DNA of 64,000 bases from Oscillospiraceae bacterium (lineage in GTDB: Bacteria > Bacillota > Clostridia > Oscillospirales > Acutalibacteraceae), in NCBI GenBank assembly GCA_015066105.1, contig SVOY01000004.1:1-64000 (forward strand), in the 5' to 3' direction. This document shows positions 16,319-25,258 of this stretch, one piece after another (position 1 is the first letter of the stretch; the number at the start of each line of letters is the position of its first letter). The translations under genes were made by a program, and so were the position numbers. A model generated the notes under the pieces. The model ran no database searches. It had not been told where the DNA came from and was given only the letters and a program-made list of their open reading frames with translations.

Positions 16319-16550
16319 GCTGTAAAAAAAGTGCAGATCGCATAAAACAAAATAAACAAAGGGTTTCTTCAGGGATTAAGCTCCCAAAGAAACCCTTTAA
16401 AGCTATAAAAATTATTAAAAGCAGACAAAAACGGTGTTTTTGTGTTTTATGCTATAAACAAACTGCGCCCTCGGGGTACCTTTGTACGCCATCGGGTAAC
16501 CCAAAATAAAGCTAAAAGCTTTATTTTGGCTCGGTTTGTTCATTCTGCGC
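16319..16550 (+). repeat. Dispersed structured repeat, copy 1
   Basis: This about 232-bp non-coding sequence is clearly repeated at 33111-33340. It folds into an outer stem (GCATAAAAC with GTTTTATGC), a long stem with AAAGGGTTTCTT / AAGAAACCCTTT, and a hairpin AATAAAGC-TAAAA-GCTTTATT. The other copy has G-C in place of an A-T pair in that hairpin, so pairing is conserved. Its ends are short inverted repeats (GTGCAGA and TCTGCGC). It fills most of the gap between the flavodiiron and MerR genes. Confidence 0.85.
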
Positions 16551-16580
16551 ATTTTTCACGCCCCTTCAGGCTATTTCGTT

Positions 16581-17786
16581 TTACCACTCCGAGCTGTCAA
16601 AGCCGTTGCGAGCACCCTTCTTAGATACCTGCCCGTAATAACAGCTGAGCCTCACTTTTTTAGTCTTTTCATTAAATGCAAAAACCGGATTGTAGTTTGG
16701 CGGCGCGTGTTCATAATCCTCTCGGTAGTAAATAACCGTCCAATCATCCTTCTTTTCTTCAAAGGGCTCACAGGTACTGTCTGAAGGGCGGAATGCCTTG
16801 TATTTTTCCACAGTCTCGTAAAAAATGTCCTCGTCAAGGGGAATTTCAATGTAAACCCTCGTAGTCGGCGGTTCATGAGAAACACCGTATTCCTTATAAC
16901 GGTATATGTATTTCAATCCGTCAACATCGGGCAATTCTTCGGGTAAGAATTCAGCAAGAGCCTTTTCTGCCCCTTCGGCATCAAAAACCATATAGTTTTC
17001 TGTATTCCGGGTGAGTGATATAACATGGCTTTCAGGGTGAGAACCCCAGAATGAAAGGAAGGCATTTACATAATTGAAAACCGTACACCATGCATATAGA
17101 CACAAAAGCACAAGAGAAACAAGTGTTTTTATTTTCTGCTTTTTCTTTGTACTCAAGCTCTTTTTTCTGTTAAGCAGAATGACGGGCAGAGGCAACAGAA
17201 GTGACCCGAAAAACCAAAGAAAACCAAGCGCGTGTCCGGGTAAATAGCGCGGATAAAGGTAATGAATCCAATCCCTTATTTCAATACGCAGAATCAGCGC
17301 ACAGCAGATAACGGCAAAAATAAGTCCTGCAACACCCACACCGAAAAACAGCTTTCTTATAAATTGTTGCAGCGGTGTCAGCTCGCTGTCCTCGGCAGGA
17401 AGAAGCTTTTCTTCAACAACGGGCTTCTCAAGACTCTGACTTATCTGTTCAGGAACAAGCTTTTCAAGAGAAAGCAAGGGCATAAGACAGGCTACAATTT
17501 CACTGTCCGTTTTTATTCTTTCATTGGTTTTATCAATAAACTCCTGCAGTACCTCTTTACTTTTTTCAGGCTCCTGCTGCATAAGCTTTATCTGTGCAAT
17601 CGAAAAGCCTGCTTTGCGCAAAACAGAAATGCTTTTGAGCCTTTTTACATCCTCTGCGGAAAATTCAACATTGCGCCTTCCCGAATAGGACTCGTTTATG
17701 CTCGGCGCAACAAGGCCGTTTTCTATGTAAAGCCTTACAGCTCTTTCTGTCAGCTTCGTTTTTTCACAGATTTCTTTTATTTTCAT
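16581..17786 (-). CDS. Membrane-anchored MerR-family regulator
   Basis: This 401-aa protein begins with a MerR winged helix-turn-helix: MKIKEICEKTKLTERAVRLY (1-20), then RRNVEFSAEDVKRLKSI (about 37-53) and the dimerisation helix to about 105. After a linker come three hydrophobic segments (about 146-168, 185-206, 222-245) and an extracytoplasmic domain of about 150 residues rich in Tyr and acidic residues. MerR proteins with C-terminal membrane domains are rare among classic MerR sensors. The signal, perhaps envelope-related, is unknown. It probably represses and activates its own promoter through a dyad at 17839-17853. Confidence 0.85.
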   Translation of the reverse strand: MKIKEICEKTKLTERAVRLYIENGLVAPSINESYSGRRNVEFSAEDVKRLKSISVLRKAGFSIAQIKLMQQEPEKSKEVLQEFIDKTNERIKTDSEIVACLMPLLSLEKLVPEQISQSLEKPVVEEKLLPAEDSELTPLQQFIRKLFFGVGVAGLIFAVICCALILRIEIRDWIHYLYPRYLPGHALGFLWFFGSLLLPLPVILLNRKKSLSTKKKQKIKTLVSLVLLCLYAWCTVFNYVNAFLSFWGSHPESHVISLTRNTENYMVFDAEGAEKALAEFLPEELPDVDGLKYIYRYKEYGVSHEPPTTRVYIEIPLDEDIFYETVEKYKAFRPSDSTCEPFEEKKDDWTVIYYREDYEHAPPNYNPVFAFNEKTKKVRLSCYYGQVSKKGARNGFDSSEW

Positions 17787-17828
17787 AAATCCGCCTCCTC
17801 TGAGCTTAATTTTCTTCCTTACGGCTCT

Positions 17829-17859
17829 ATGATATATTCTTACCCAAGGTAAGTGTCAA
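17829..17859 (-). promoter_or_regulatory. MerR-type promoter with dyad in a 19-bp spacer
   Basis: On the minus strand TTGACA (17854-17859) and TATCAT (17829-17834) are 19 bases apart. The perfect dyad CTTACC-3-GGTAAG (17839-17853) lies inside the spacer. An over-long spacer holding the operator is the hallmark of MerR-controlled promoters, so autoregulation is likely. Confidence 0.85.
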
Positions 17860-17889
17860 CAGTTTTTTGAAAAAATTATATGAAATTTT

Positions 17890-17917
17890 AAATCCGCCCC
17901 GAAAACGGGGCGGATTT
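17890..17917 (-). terminator. Terminator after membrane pyrophosphatase
   Basis: A perfect 12-bp stem AAATCCGCCCCG / CGGGGCGGATTT with a 4-base loop, downstream of hppA on the minus strand. Confidence 0.8.
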
Positions 17918-17950
17918 CCTTACTACTAACTACTCGCTACTTACTACTTC
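17918..17950 (+). repeat. Heptanucleotide tract (TTACTAC-type)
   Basis: About four imperfect TTACTAC/TAACTAC/TCGCTAC units lie between the hppA terminator and the hppA stop codon. Confidence 0.65.
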
Positions 17951-17952
17951 AA

Positions 17953-19983
17953 TCACATAAAGATGCCCTGACCTGCGTTAATCATCATAAACAAGGGAGC
18001 AAATACGAGTGAAACAACGCTCATAAGCTTAACGAGAATGTTGATTGAGGGGCCTGAGGTATCCTTGAAGGGGTCGCCTACAGTGTCACCGACAACTGCA
18101 GCCTTGTGAGAGGTTGAGCCCTTACCGCCGTGAGTACCCGTTTCAATGAACTTCTTTGCGTTATCCCAGGCACCGCCTGAGTTTGACATAAAGATTGCAA
18201 GCAGAACACCCGTGATAAGTGAGCCTGCAAGCAGACCGCCGAGAGCCGCAACGCCGAGGAATACACCCACAATAACAGGGGTAAGAACGGCAAGAAGACC
18301 GGGAATAATCATTTCCTTAAGTGCAGCCTTTGTTGAAATTGCAACACAGGTCTTATAGTCGGGCTTTGCAGTACCTTCAAGTATACCGGGAATTTCCTTA
18401 AACTGACGGCGTACCTCTTCAATCATTTCATAAGCGGCCTTACTTACCGATTCCATTGTAAAGGCAGAGAATACAAAGGGAAGCACACCGCCGATGAGGA
18501 GACCGATAACAACCTGATAGTTAAGCAGATTGATGCCTGCCGCATCAAGCTTAACCGACTGTGCATAGGAGAAAAACAGGGCAAGAGAGGTAAGTGCAGC
18601 TGAGCCTATTGCAAAGCCCTTACCCATAGCGGCTGTTGTATTACCTACGGAGTCGAGCTTGTCGGTAATTTCTCTTACTGATTTATCAAGCCCGCTCATT
18701 TCGGCAATACCGCCCGCATTATCGGCGATAGGACCGTAAGCGTCAACCGCAACGGTGATACCCGTTGTGGAAAGCATACCTACTGCGGCAAGGGCAACAC
18801 CGTAGATGCCCATTCCGTCACCGCCGCCCTTACAGCAGACATATGAGACAAAAATACCTACACAGATAAGGATAATGGGGAAGGCTGTTGACTTGAGGCC
18901 GACTGCCATACCTGAAATAATATTTGTAGCTGAGCCTGTTTCGCTCTGCTCTGCAATCTTTTTAACCGACTTATACTGGTCAGAGGTGTAAACCTCGGTA
19001 AGCATACCGATTGCCGTGCCGACAATAACGCCCGCAATAACGGCAAGGGCAAAGCCGAAGGAGTTGAAGAGAATATAGCTTAAAAGAACTGACGCCAGAA
19101 GCACAACAGAAGCGGCAACATAGGTTGCGGTTTTGAGTGACTTATGAGGGTCTGACTTGAATGTACGAACAAAAAGTGTACCCGCCATTGAAGCGAAAAT
19201 TCCGACTGCCGCAATAAGAAGCGGATAAAGTGCGCCGTAAAGAGGAGTTGCACTGTCCTTGAAGCAGGCAACGCCCAGTGTAATTGCAGAAATAATAGCA
19301 CCTGCATAGCTTTCAAAAAGGTCGGCACCCATACCGGCAACGTCACCAACGTTATCGCCTACGTTATCGGCGATAACAGCGGGGTTACGGGGGTCATCCT
19401 CGGGGATACCGGCTTCAACCTTACCTACAAGGTCAGCGCCGACGTCAGCCGCCTTTGTATAGATACCGCCGCCCACACGTGCAAAAAGTGCTATAGAGGA
19501 AGCACCGAGGCTGAAGCCGAAGAGTGCATCCGTATTCTTTGTAATTGCATAAATGGCCGCAATACCCAAAAGGCCGAGGCCGACAACGCTCATACCCATA
19601 ACCGAGCCGCCCGAGAAGGAAATGCGAAGCGCACCCTGAATACCCTTATTCATAGCAGCCGCAGTTGTTCTTACGTTTGTTTTTGTTGCAACGCTCATAC
19701 CGAAGTAGCCCGCAATAATCGAGAACAGCGCACCGAGGACAAAGCTTCCCGCCGTTATCCAGCTAAGGAAAAGGCCTATTGCAACAAAAAGCACAAGGAT
19801 AAAGTAAATAAGGATTTTATACTCCGCAAAAAGAAAGGCCTTTGCACCGTCGTGAATTGCGGCGGAAATTTCCTTCATTCTTTCGTTACCCTTGTCGTAT
19901 CTGCCGATTCTTACTGCAAGAAAAATTGCATAGATAAGACCGACTACACCCACAAAGGGTATGGCGTAAATCAATTTGTCCAT
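17953..19983 (-). CDS. hppA: K+-dependent membrane-bound ion-translocating pyrophosphatase
   Basis: This 676-aa polytopic protein couples PPi hydrolysis to Na+ or H+ export. Substrate-binding motifs typical of the family are visible: [18 protein letters not shown] (about 170-187), [20 protein letters not shown] (about 207-226), and C-terminal [15 protein letters not shown] (about 634-648). In [18 protein letters not shown] the residues are Ala and Gly where K+-independent enzymes have Lys and Thr, which marks it as K+-dependent; many such enzymes pump Na+. It is monocistronic, with a strong promoter. It complements the soluble pyrophosphatase at 7186. Confidence 0.95.
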   Translation of the reverse strand: MDKLIYAIPFVGVVGLIYAIFLAVRIGRYDKGNERMKEISAAIHDGAKAFLFAEYKILIYFILVLFVAIGLFLSWITAGSFVLGALFSIIAGYFGMSVATKTNVRTTAAAMNKGIQGALRISFSGGSVMGMSVVGLGLLGIAAIYAITKNTDALFGFSLGASSIALFARVGGGIYTKAADVGADLVGKVEAGIPEDDPRNPAVIADNVGDNVGDVAGMGADLFESYAGAIISAITLGVACFKDSATPLYGALYPLLIAAVGIFASMAGTLFVRTFKSDPHKSLKTATYVAASVVLLASVLLSYILFNSFGFALAVIAGVIVGTAIGMLTEVYTSDQYKSVKKIAEQSETGSATNIISGMAVGLKSTAFPIILICVGIFVSYVCCKGGGDGMGIYGVALAAVGMLSTTGITVAVDAYGPIADNAGGIAEMSGLDKSVREITDKLDSVGNTTAAMGKGFAIGSAALTSLALFFSYAQSVKLDAAGINLLNYQVVIGLLIGGVLPFVFSAFTMESVSKAAYEMIEEVRRQFKEIPGILEGTAKPDYKTCVAISTKAALKEMIIPGLLAVLTPVIVGVFLGVAALGGLLAGSLITGVLLAIFMSNSGGAWDNAKKFIETGTHGGKGSTSHKAAVVGDTVGDPFKDTSGPSINILVKLMSVVSLVFAPLFMMINAGQGIFM

Positions 19984-20048
19984 AATAAAACTCCTTTTTA
20001 TTTATTCATAGTGCTCTCTGAAAATCTCCGACTATGTTATAATTAAAT

Positions 20049-20077
20049 ATCATATACTTTTATAACAAAATTGTCAA
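20049..20077 (-). promoter_or_regulatory. Promoter of hppA
   Basis: Perfect TTGACA (20072-20077), 17-base spacer and TATGAT (20049-20054) on the minus strand. Confidence 0.78.
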
Positions 20078-20163
20078 TGAATGTCGCCGTATTTTGTGTA
20101 ATGTGTTAAAGAATTTTATGTAAAGTTTATAATAGAAGGATTACTGCTTTCAGTGTCAGAATT

Positions 20164-20206
20164 CAACAAAGAAGCCGACAGAATACTCCGTCGGCTTCTT
20201 TGTTGT
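20164..20206 (-). terminator. Terminator of the HydS/group B hydrogenase operon
   Basis: A long stem AACAAAGAAGCCGAC / GTCGGCTTCTTTGTT around a short loop, right after the group B hydrogenase stop codon. Confidence 0.85.
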
Positions 20207-20231
20207 GAAAAAGATAAAAAGAACGAAAATA

Positions 20232-21653
20232 TCATTTCAGAACGGCGATGGCATCGCTTATGGTTTTTTCAAAAGCTTCTCTGCCGTATTCATCAACCTG
20301 AGCCTTGTTCTTTTCTCCGTGTGTAAGGCATCCCGCGCCGCCGATACAACCGCCGACACAGGCCATACCCTCAATAAAGTTTGCATCCAGAACATTTTTG
20401 CTCTTTTTGAGAAGTGCAATTTTACAGGCCTCAATGCCGTCACAGACAACGGGCTTTACCGCAAAGTCGATTTTCTGCTCGCTCAACGCCTGCTTGACCG
20501 AATCTGAAAGTCCGCCCGAACGGGCAAAAATTCTGCCGAAATACGATGCGTTGTCAAGCACGTCCTCCTTAAGGGCCGTTATGTCAACATCCTTGCTGTC
20601 AAAAAGTGCCTGAAGCTCTTCAAAGGTGAGCACGGCATCAACATAGGGTCTTACCGTTTCAAGCTGTGCCTCTGATTTTTTTGCAGTGCAGGGTCCTATA
20701 AAAACAACCCTTGCCTTTTCATCGGATTTTTTAATGTATTTTGCAAGCATTGCCATCGGTGACAGGTTGTGCGAAACATGAGGCAGCAGTGAAGGGAAGG
20801 CGGATTTTATATACTGCACAAATGCAGGGCAGCAGGAGCTTGTAAGAAATTCCTTTTCGCTGAGCTCCTTTGCTTCGCTCATTGCCACCATATCGGCTCC
20901 GAGAGCCGCTTCAATCACGGTGAAGAAGCCGAGCTCCTTGAGCCCCGTAATAACCTGACCCAGCTTGGCATAAACAAACTGACTTGAAATTGAAGGGGCA
21001 ACAACCGCGTAAACCTTATATTTTTCATTGTTCTGACTCTTTTTAAGCATATCGATAACATTGAGAATATAGGATTTATCACTGATTGCACCGAAGGGGC
21101 ACTGATATACGCAGGCACCGCACTGAATACATTTGCTGTTATCAATGGCCGCCGCATTATCCTCATTGATTGAAATTGCCTTAACCTTGCAGGCTATCTG
21201 GCAGGGACGCTTACGGTTTACAATGGCCGCAAAGGGACAGACCTTTGCGCAGGCACCGCACTCAACACACTTTGATTTGTCAATGTGTGCCACGTGATTG
21301 TGGTCAAAGGAAATGGCACCGCGTTTGCAAACGTCCTCGCATCTGTGCGCAAGGCAGCCACGGCAGGAGTCCGTTACCTCATAGCCGGCGGCGGGACATT
21401 CGTCACAGGCAATATCAATAACCTCAATCACGTTGGGATTTTCCCTGTCGCCGCCCATTGCAAGCTTTACGCGTTCACCTAAAATTGCCCTCTCCTTATA
21501 TACGCAGCAGCGCATTGTTGAGGTTTTTCCCGGCACAATCATATGCGGTATATCAAAAACGCTCTCAAGAAGGGTATCATTCCAGGCCTGATGAGCAACC
21601 TCACGTAAAACCTTATATTTAAGATGCTGTACCTTGGTATCGAATTTTTTCAT
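20232..21653 (-). CDS. Monomeric [FeFe]-hydrogenase, group B type
   Basis: This 473-aa protein has an N-terminal Cys-rich segment (CDECPAAGYEVTDSCRGC near 80-97), several [4Fe-4S] motifs (CVECGACAKVCP near 131, CIQCGACVYQCP near 174), and an H-cluster domain. The H-cluster signatures look catalytic: TSSCCPAF (near 272), GPCTAKKSE (near 317) and MACVGGCIGG (near 427). The proton-relay Cys is present. This layout matches group B hydrogenases of clostridia and gut anaerobes, which are presumed to evolve H2 from reduced ferredoxin. It is the last gene of the operon, 13 bases after the SpoIIE phosphatase. Confidence 0.9.
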   Translation of the reverse strand: MKKFDTKVQHLKYKVLREVAHQAWNDTLLESVFDIPHMIVPGKTSTMRCCVYKERAILGERVKLAMGGDRENPNVIEVIDIACDECPAAGYEVTDSCRGCLAHRCEDVCKRGAISFDHNHVAHIDKSKCVECGACAKVCPFAAIVNRKRPCQIACKVKAISINEDNAAAIDNSKCIQCGACVYQCPFGAISDKSYILNVIDMLKKSQNNEKYKVYAVVAPSISSQFVYAKLGQVITGLKELGFFTVIEAALGADMVAMSEAKELSEKEFLTSSCCPAFVQYIKSAFPSLLPHVSHNLSPMAMLAKYIKKSDEKARVVFIGPCTAKKSEAQLETVRPYVDAVLTFEELQALFDSKDVDITALKEDVLDNASYFGRIFARSGGLSDSVKQALSEQKIDFAVKPVVCDGIEACKIALLKKSKNVLDANFIEGMACVGGCIGGAGCLTHGEKNKAQVDEYGREAFEKTISDAIAVLK

Positions 21654-21665
21654 TTTGGCATCTCC

Positions 21666-22838
21666 TTAAAAATAACTTACTTTTATCCTTTTACCCATCT
21701 TTTTAAGGGCCCTTGAAAGCTCCTCAACAAGGTTCATTTTAATATTGAAGTTTATGGGAAGGTCAGGATTCTGATGGGCGGGGTTAATTGCACGGCCCAC
21801 ATAGAAATTGATATCGGTTGCCTCTTCAAAAAGCAAACGGCAGATAAGCGATGCACCGTCTTTTTTAAAGCTCCAGTGCTCATAATACTTGTTTTCACAA
21901 AGATAATCGTTTGCGTATTCAACAACCTTGTTGACGGTGATTACGCCCTCCGTTACCAAATCAACACCCTCCAGCTCCGCAGTGGGGGGAATGTCGCTCT
22001 GCTCAAAATTAAGTGAGGGTCTGAGCGGCTTTCTTAAAAATTTTGCGGCAATAGAAGAGGTTGTTCCGCCGCAGATGATGTGCTTACCCTCCTTTGAAAA
22101 GAAAAGAGACATCATTCTGTCTGCATCGTCACGGTTTGACGGCGGACCGAAGAGCATATTCATGGGAACTCTTTTTCTTATTTTCACAATGCAGGCGGTT
22201 GCATCATCGCCCGGCTTGTGCCCGTAAAGCTTGTCACACTCATCAACAAGTATGGTTGAAAGCGTTTTTGCCGTGTATCCGGCAGGGGCAAGGGTTTCGA
22301 GAAAATCCGTTATATCCTCTCTTTTCCAGCCGAAATTGTAAGACATTCCTATTCCGGCGTGGGGACAGCCGTCGCTCATTGCAACAAAAATATCGTTTTC
22401 CTGCAGCTTGATGACGGATTTGAAAATCTTTTTTCCGCCGATATTCATTTCTGTTTTCGGGTAATCCCAATTTTTTTCATCACGTATAATAATCGCGTGG
22501 GGATTATCATATTGAATAAGCTCAGCAGTCTGATTGTTTTTCAGGTGAATAATCGTGAAGGTTGAATAGGCAACGCCTCTGACCGAGCAGACAGGCAGAG
22601 TTGCGGCAATGGTTTCAACACATTCCTCAAGAGACAGACCCTCGGCAAGCATTGTTGAAATAATTTTTGAAGTAAGGGTTGAAAGTATGCTTGCCTTTAC
22701 ACCGCTGCCGAGTCCGTCAGACAGCACGATAACCGTAGAATCGTCACTCGGCTCAACAATATCAACGTGGTCGCCGCAAAGCTCTTCGCCGTGATGATTT
22801 ATACTTTTATATCCGATATCAGCACACAAATCATTCAT
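21666..22838 (-). CDS. SpoIIE-family PP2C-type serine phosphatase
   Basis: This 390-aa protein is a PP2C-like phosphatase of the SpoIIE/RsbU group. Metal-binding Asp residues are in VLSDGLGSGVKA (about 36-47), AMSDGCPHAGIG (about 153-164) and GDDATACIV (about 210-218). The C-terminal 160 residues are a second part of unknown fold. SpoIIE-type enzymes dephosphorylate STAS-domain anti-anti-sigma factors. Its start overlaps the HydS-like gene by 8 bases, which places it directly downstream of a putative H2/redox sensor. No STAS partner is encoded in this window. Confidence 0.88.
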   Translation of the reverse strand: MNDLCADIGYKSINHHGEELCGDHVDIVEPSDDSTVIVLSDGLGSGVKASILSTLTSKIISTMLAEGLSLEECVETIAATLPVCSVRGVAYSTFTIIHLKNNQTAELIQYDNPHAIIIRDEKNWDYPKTEMNIGGKKIFKSVIKLQENDIFVAMSDGCPHAGIGMSYNFGWKREDITDFLETLAPAGYTAKTLSTILVDECDKLYGHKPGDDATACIVKIRKRVPMNMLFGPPSNRDDADRMMSLFFSKEGKHIICGGTTSSIAAKFLRKPLRPSLNFEQSDIPPTAELEGVDLVTEGVITVNKVVEYANDYLCENKYYEHWSFKKDGASLICRLLFEEATDINFYVGRAINPAHQNPDLPINFNIKMNLVEELSRALKKMGKRIKVSYF

Positions 22839-24510
22839 TGGTTATTGACTCCTTCAGCTTTGCAAGAGCAATTTTGGTTTCTGCCGCCGTTTCGCCCAAA
22901 AGAGATGCAATTTCCTGAACAATGCGCATCTGCTTTTCAACAACCTTATCGGCCACCTCAACAGTCTGCTTGCTGATTGCATCCTTTCTTTCCTTTGCGT
23001 ACTGCTCATCGGTTACGTCACGCAGAATACCCACAAGCAGTCTTGAATCTCGGTCATAAACAATCGTCTGCTCAACATAACGCTTATACTCGGCAAAATA
23101 TACTCTTTCGTTATAAATTCCCGCGCCCGTATCACGTACCTTCATAAAGGGAGTGGGATCCAGAATACGGATAACCTGTGTGCCCAGCACGTCGGAGGCA
23201 TAACGGATGTTCATAATATCTCTTGCCGACTTGTTTATCTGCTGAACCTCAAGCTGGTCGTTGAGAACGATAAGTCCGTTAGGCGAATTGTTAACTATTG
23301 TGTCAGAAAAGCTTTCGGCCTTATCCTTAAGGAAGGGCAGACACATTGAGATTTCCGCCTTGCCCTGAATAATGGCAATCGCCTTTTCACGGCAGGTGTT
23401 GTATCCGCAGGAGCCGCAGTTGAGCTCCTGAGAGGGCTTGAATTTACCCATCTGACGCAAAACGTTGCTTATTTCAAGGTCAGAGGGCTGCGGTGAGCGC
23501 TGTTCGATAAATTCAAAGTGCTTTTTAAGTAATTTTGACTTGGGCTGAGAAACCTCAAAATCCTTTTCTCCGGCATAATTTGCAATGGCAATGTAATCCC
23601 TTATTGTTTCCGTATGATGATATTTTTCCATAACGGGGCCGCCCATACAGCTGCCCGTGCAGGCAGACATTTCAATAAAGCACTTATGGATTTTTCCGCC
23701 TTCAATGTCTTTAAGGGCGGCTATACAGTTTTCCACACCGTCAAGGGCAAGATATGTATAGCCCGTGCTTTCCTGAGCCATTGTTTTAAGAACACCGCCG
23801 GTGGTGGGGAAAAATCTTGCACGGGAGCATACGTCGTTATCCGCCTCCTGCTCAAGCTCAATGCCTTCTGCCTTAAGCCACTCGGTCAATTCTTCAAAGG
23901 TGAGCACCGCATCAACAATGCCTTCATAATGCTCGGCCTCATCCTTTTTTGCAACGCAGGGGCCGATGAAAACGGTTTTCGCGTTATTATATCTTTGCTT
24001 GATATCGTTACAGTGCGCCTGCATGGGTGAAACCACATCTGCAAGATACTCAAGTGCACGGGGGTGATGCTTTTGTATGAGAAGATTTATGGAATGACAG
24101 CAGGAGGAAATGATAATATCTCTTTCTTCCTCTTCAATCATTCTTTCATATTCGTTTTTAACTATGGTTGCACCGATTGCCGTTTCCTCAACGTCATAAA
24201 AGCCGAGCTTTTTCAGGGCCTTTCTCATAGAATTGATTCCTGCGCCGTTGTAATTTGCAATAAAGGACGGGGCAAGAGAAACAATCACAGGGTCACCTGA
24301 CTGAAGAAGAACCTTTACCTTTTCGGACTCGTCAACAATTTCCTTTGCATTCTGCGGACACACAACAAAGCATTGGCCGCAAAGAATACACTCGTTGCCG
24401 ATAATATGCGCCTGGTTGCCTGAAAAACGGATAGCCTTTACGGGGCAGTGGCGTATACATTTATAGCAGTTTTTGCAGTTTGATTTTTTTAGTGTCAGAC
24501 AATTTGGCAT
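22831..24510 (-). CDS. HydS-type putative sensory [FeFe]-hydrogenase with PAS domain (group C-like)
   Basis: This 559-aa protein has two [4Fe-4S] clusters (C12/15/18/22 and C41/44/47/51), an H-cluster domain, a CGSCGYNTC Fe-S module (near 367) and a PAS domain (about 400-500, starting SFSDTIVNNSPNGLIVLND). A C-terminal helix follows. The H-cluster signatures deviate from catalytic enzymes: SSCCHSI (Pro to His), GPCVAKKDEAE and MSACTGSCMGG (Gly to Ser). Thermotoga maritima HydS shows the same general architecture and is considered an H2 sensor. Here it is followed by the SpoIIE phosphatase and preceded by two small ferredoxins, supporting signalling. Confidence 0.9.
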   Translation of the reverse strand: MPNCLTLKKSNCKNCYKCIRHCPVKAIRFSGNQAHIIGNECILCGQCFVVCPQNAKEIVDESEKVKVLLQSGDPVIVSLAPSFIANYNGAGINSMRKALKKLGFYDVEETAIGATIVKNEYERMIEEEERDIIISSCCHSINLLIQKHHPRALEYLADVVSPMQAHCNDIKQRYNNAKTVFIGPCVAKKDEAEHYEGIVDAVLTFEELTEWLKAEGIELEQEADNDVCSRARFFPTTGGVLKTMAQESTGYTYLALDGVENCIAALKDIEGGKIHKCFIEMSACTGSCMGGPVMEKYHHTETIRDYIAIANYAGEKDFEVSQPKSKLLKKHFEFIEQRSPQPSDLEISNVLRQMGKFKPSQELNCGSCGYNTCREKAIAIIQGKAEISMCLPFLKDKAESFSDTIVNNSPNGLIVLNDQLEVQQINKSARDIMNIRYASDVLGTQVIRILDPTPFMKVRDTGAGIYNERVYFAEYKRYVEQTIVYDRDSRLLVGILRDVTDEQYAKERKDAISKQTVEVADKVVEKQMRIVQEIASLLGETAAETKIALAKLKESITNE

Positions 24511-24516
24511 TATCCG

Positions 24517-24774
24517 TTACTTCCCTTCTTTAAGTGCATTGAGTACGTTCTGCTCAAAAAATTCTTTAAAGCTGTCCTTTGTTACGCCGACATGTATATC
24601 ATCGTCAATCTGTACGGTAACGCCTACGCGGTTGCATTTTCCTATGCAAAAGCTGCCGGCAAGGGTAACCTCGTCTTCAAGATGATAATCACTTACGGCT
24701 TTCTGAAGAAGCTCAACAATTTCGGGTGAGCCCTTTAAGTGGCAGGAGCTGCCCACACAAATCTGAATCAGCAT
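24517..24774 (-). CDS. Thioredoxin-like [2Fe-2S] ferredoxin (second copy)
   Basis: This 85-aa protein has the thioredoxin-like ferredoxin pattern: Cys6-x4-Cys11 (CVGSSC) and Cys43-x3-Cys47 (CIGKC), the ligand spacing of NuoE/HydC-type [2Fe-2S] clusters. It is a tandem paralogue of the gene 1 base upstream. It ends 6 bases before HydS. It probably passes electrons to or from the hydrogenase proteins. Confidence 0.88.
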   Translation of the reverse strand: MLIQICVGSSCHLKGSPEIVELLQKAVSDYHLEDEVTLAGSFCIGKCNRVGVTVQIDDDIHVGVTKDSFKEFFEQNVLNALKEGK

Positions 24775-24775
24775 T

Positions 24776-25015
24776 TTACACCTTTCCTTTTATGTTCTTT
24801 TCAAAAAATTCTTCTGCCGTGTCGGGAGTAACCGAATAGAATTCGTCATCCACCGTTACGCACACACCCTGCTGACATTTGCCCATACAGAATGTGCCGC
24901 CAAGCTCAACCTTATCGCCGAGACCGTTTTCTGCGATGAGCCGGCGAAACTGTTCCACTACCTGACGTGAGCCCTTGATATGACATGAAGAGCCGATACA
25001 TACTATAACTTTCAT
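24776..25015 (-). CDS. Thioredoxin-like [2Fe-2S] ferredoxin (first copy)
   Basis: The start at 25015 (MKVIVCIGSSC) is taken because AAGGAG lies 10 bases upstream; the frame is open further but lacks a ribosome binding site. The protein has 79 aa with Cys6, Cys11, Cys43 and Cys47 in the [2Fe-2S] thioredoxin-like arrangement, plus an extra Cys at 52. It is the first gene of the hydrogenase operon and a recent duplicate of the next gene by pattern (CIGSSCHIKGS versus CVGSSCHLKGS). Confidence 0.87.
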   Translation of the reverse strand: MKVIVCIGSSCHIKGSRQVVEQFRRLIAENGLGDKVELGGTFCMGKCQQGVCVTVDDEFYSVTPDTAEEFFEKNIKGKV

Positions 25016-25093
25016 TGTTCTTATCTCCTTATATGATTTATTCTCAATCTGCAATATCAACCCGAGAAAGAAAAAGCTCTCTCTTTTTGTTGT

Positions 25094-25159
25094 TTCAAAA
25101 GTGAAATATGCGTATATTTATACATTTTAGAGTATATCACCATATGCCCTTTATTTCAA
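25094..25159 (-). promoter_or_regulatory. Promoter and candidate operators of the HydS operon
   Basis: On the minus strand TTGAAA (25154-25159) and TATACT (25131-25136) are 17 bases apart. Downstream of the expected start site lie a perfect inverted repeat TTTCA-4-TGAAA (25094-25107) and a near-palindrome AAATATGC-GTATATTT (25105-25120). These could be repressor sites. They only loosely recall the Rex consensus, so the regulator is not identified. Confidence 0.65.
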
Positions 25160-25193
25160 CAGCTTTCACTAAATTTGTGCAAAAATATATACG

Positions 25194-25247
25194 AAAAAAC
25201 AGGTGCATTTCCGCAAGCACTGCCCTTGGAAATACACCTGTTTTATT
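25194..25247 (-). terminator. Terminator of the EF-G2-like gene
   Basis: A 16-to-17-bp stem with one bulge (25196-25212 with 25228-25244), with A and T runs at the outer ends, directly after the stop codon at 25259. Confidence 0.8.
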
Positions 25248-25258
25248 ATACTGTATGA

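Noticed and set aside
20232-25015. Bifurcating hydrogenase HydABC operon
   Set aside because: There is no HydB (NuoF-like) flavoprotein; the two small ferredoxins are free-standing and much shorter than HydC.
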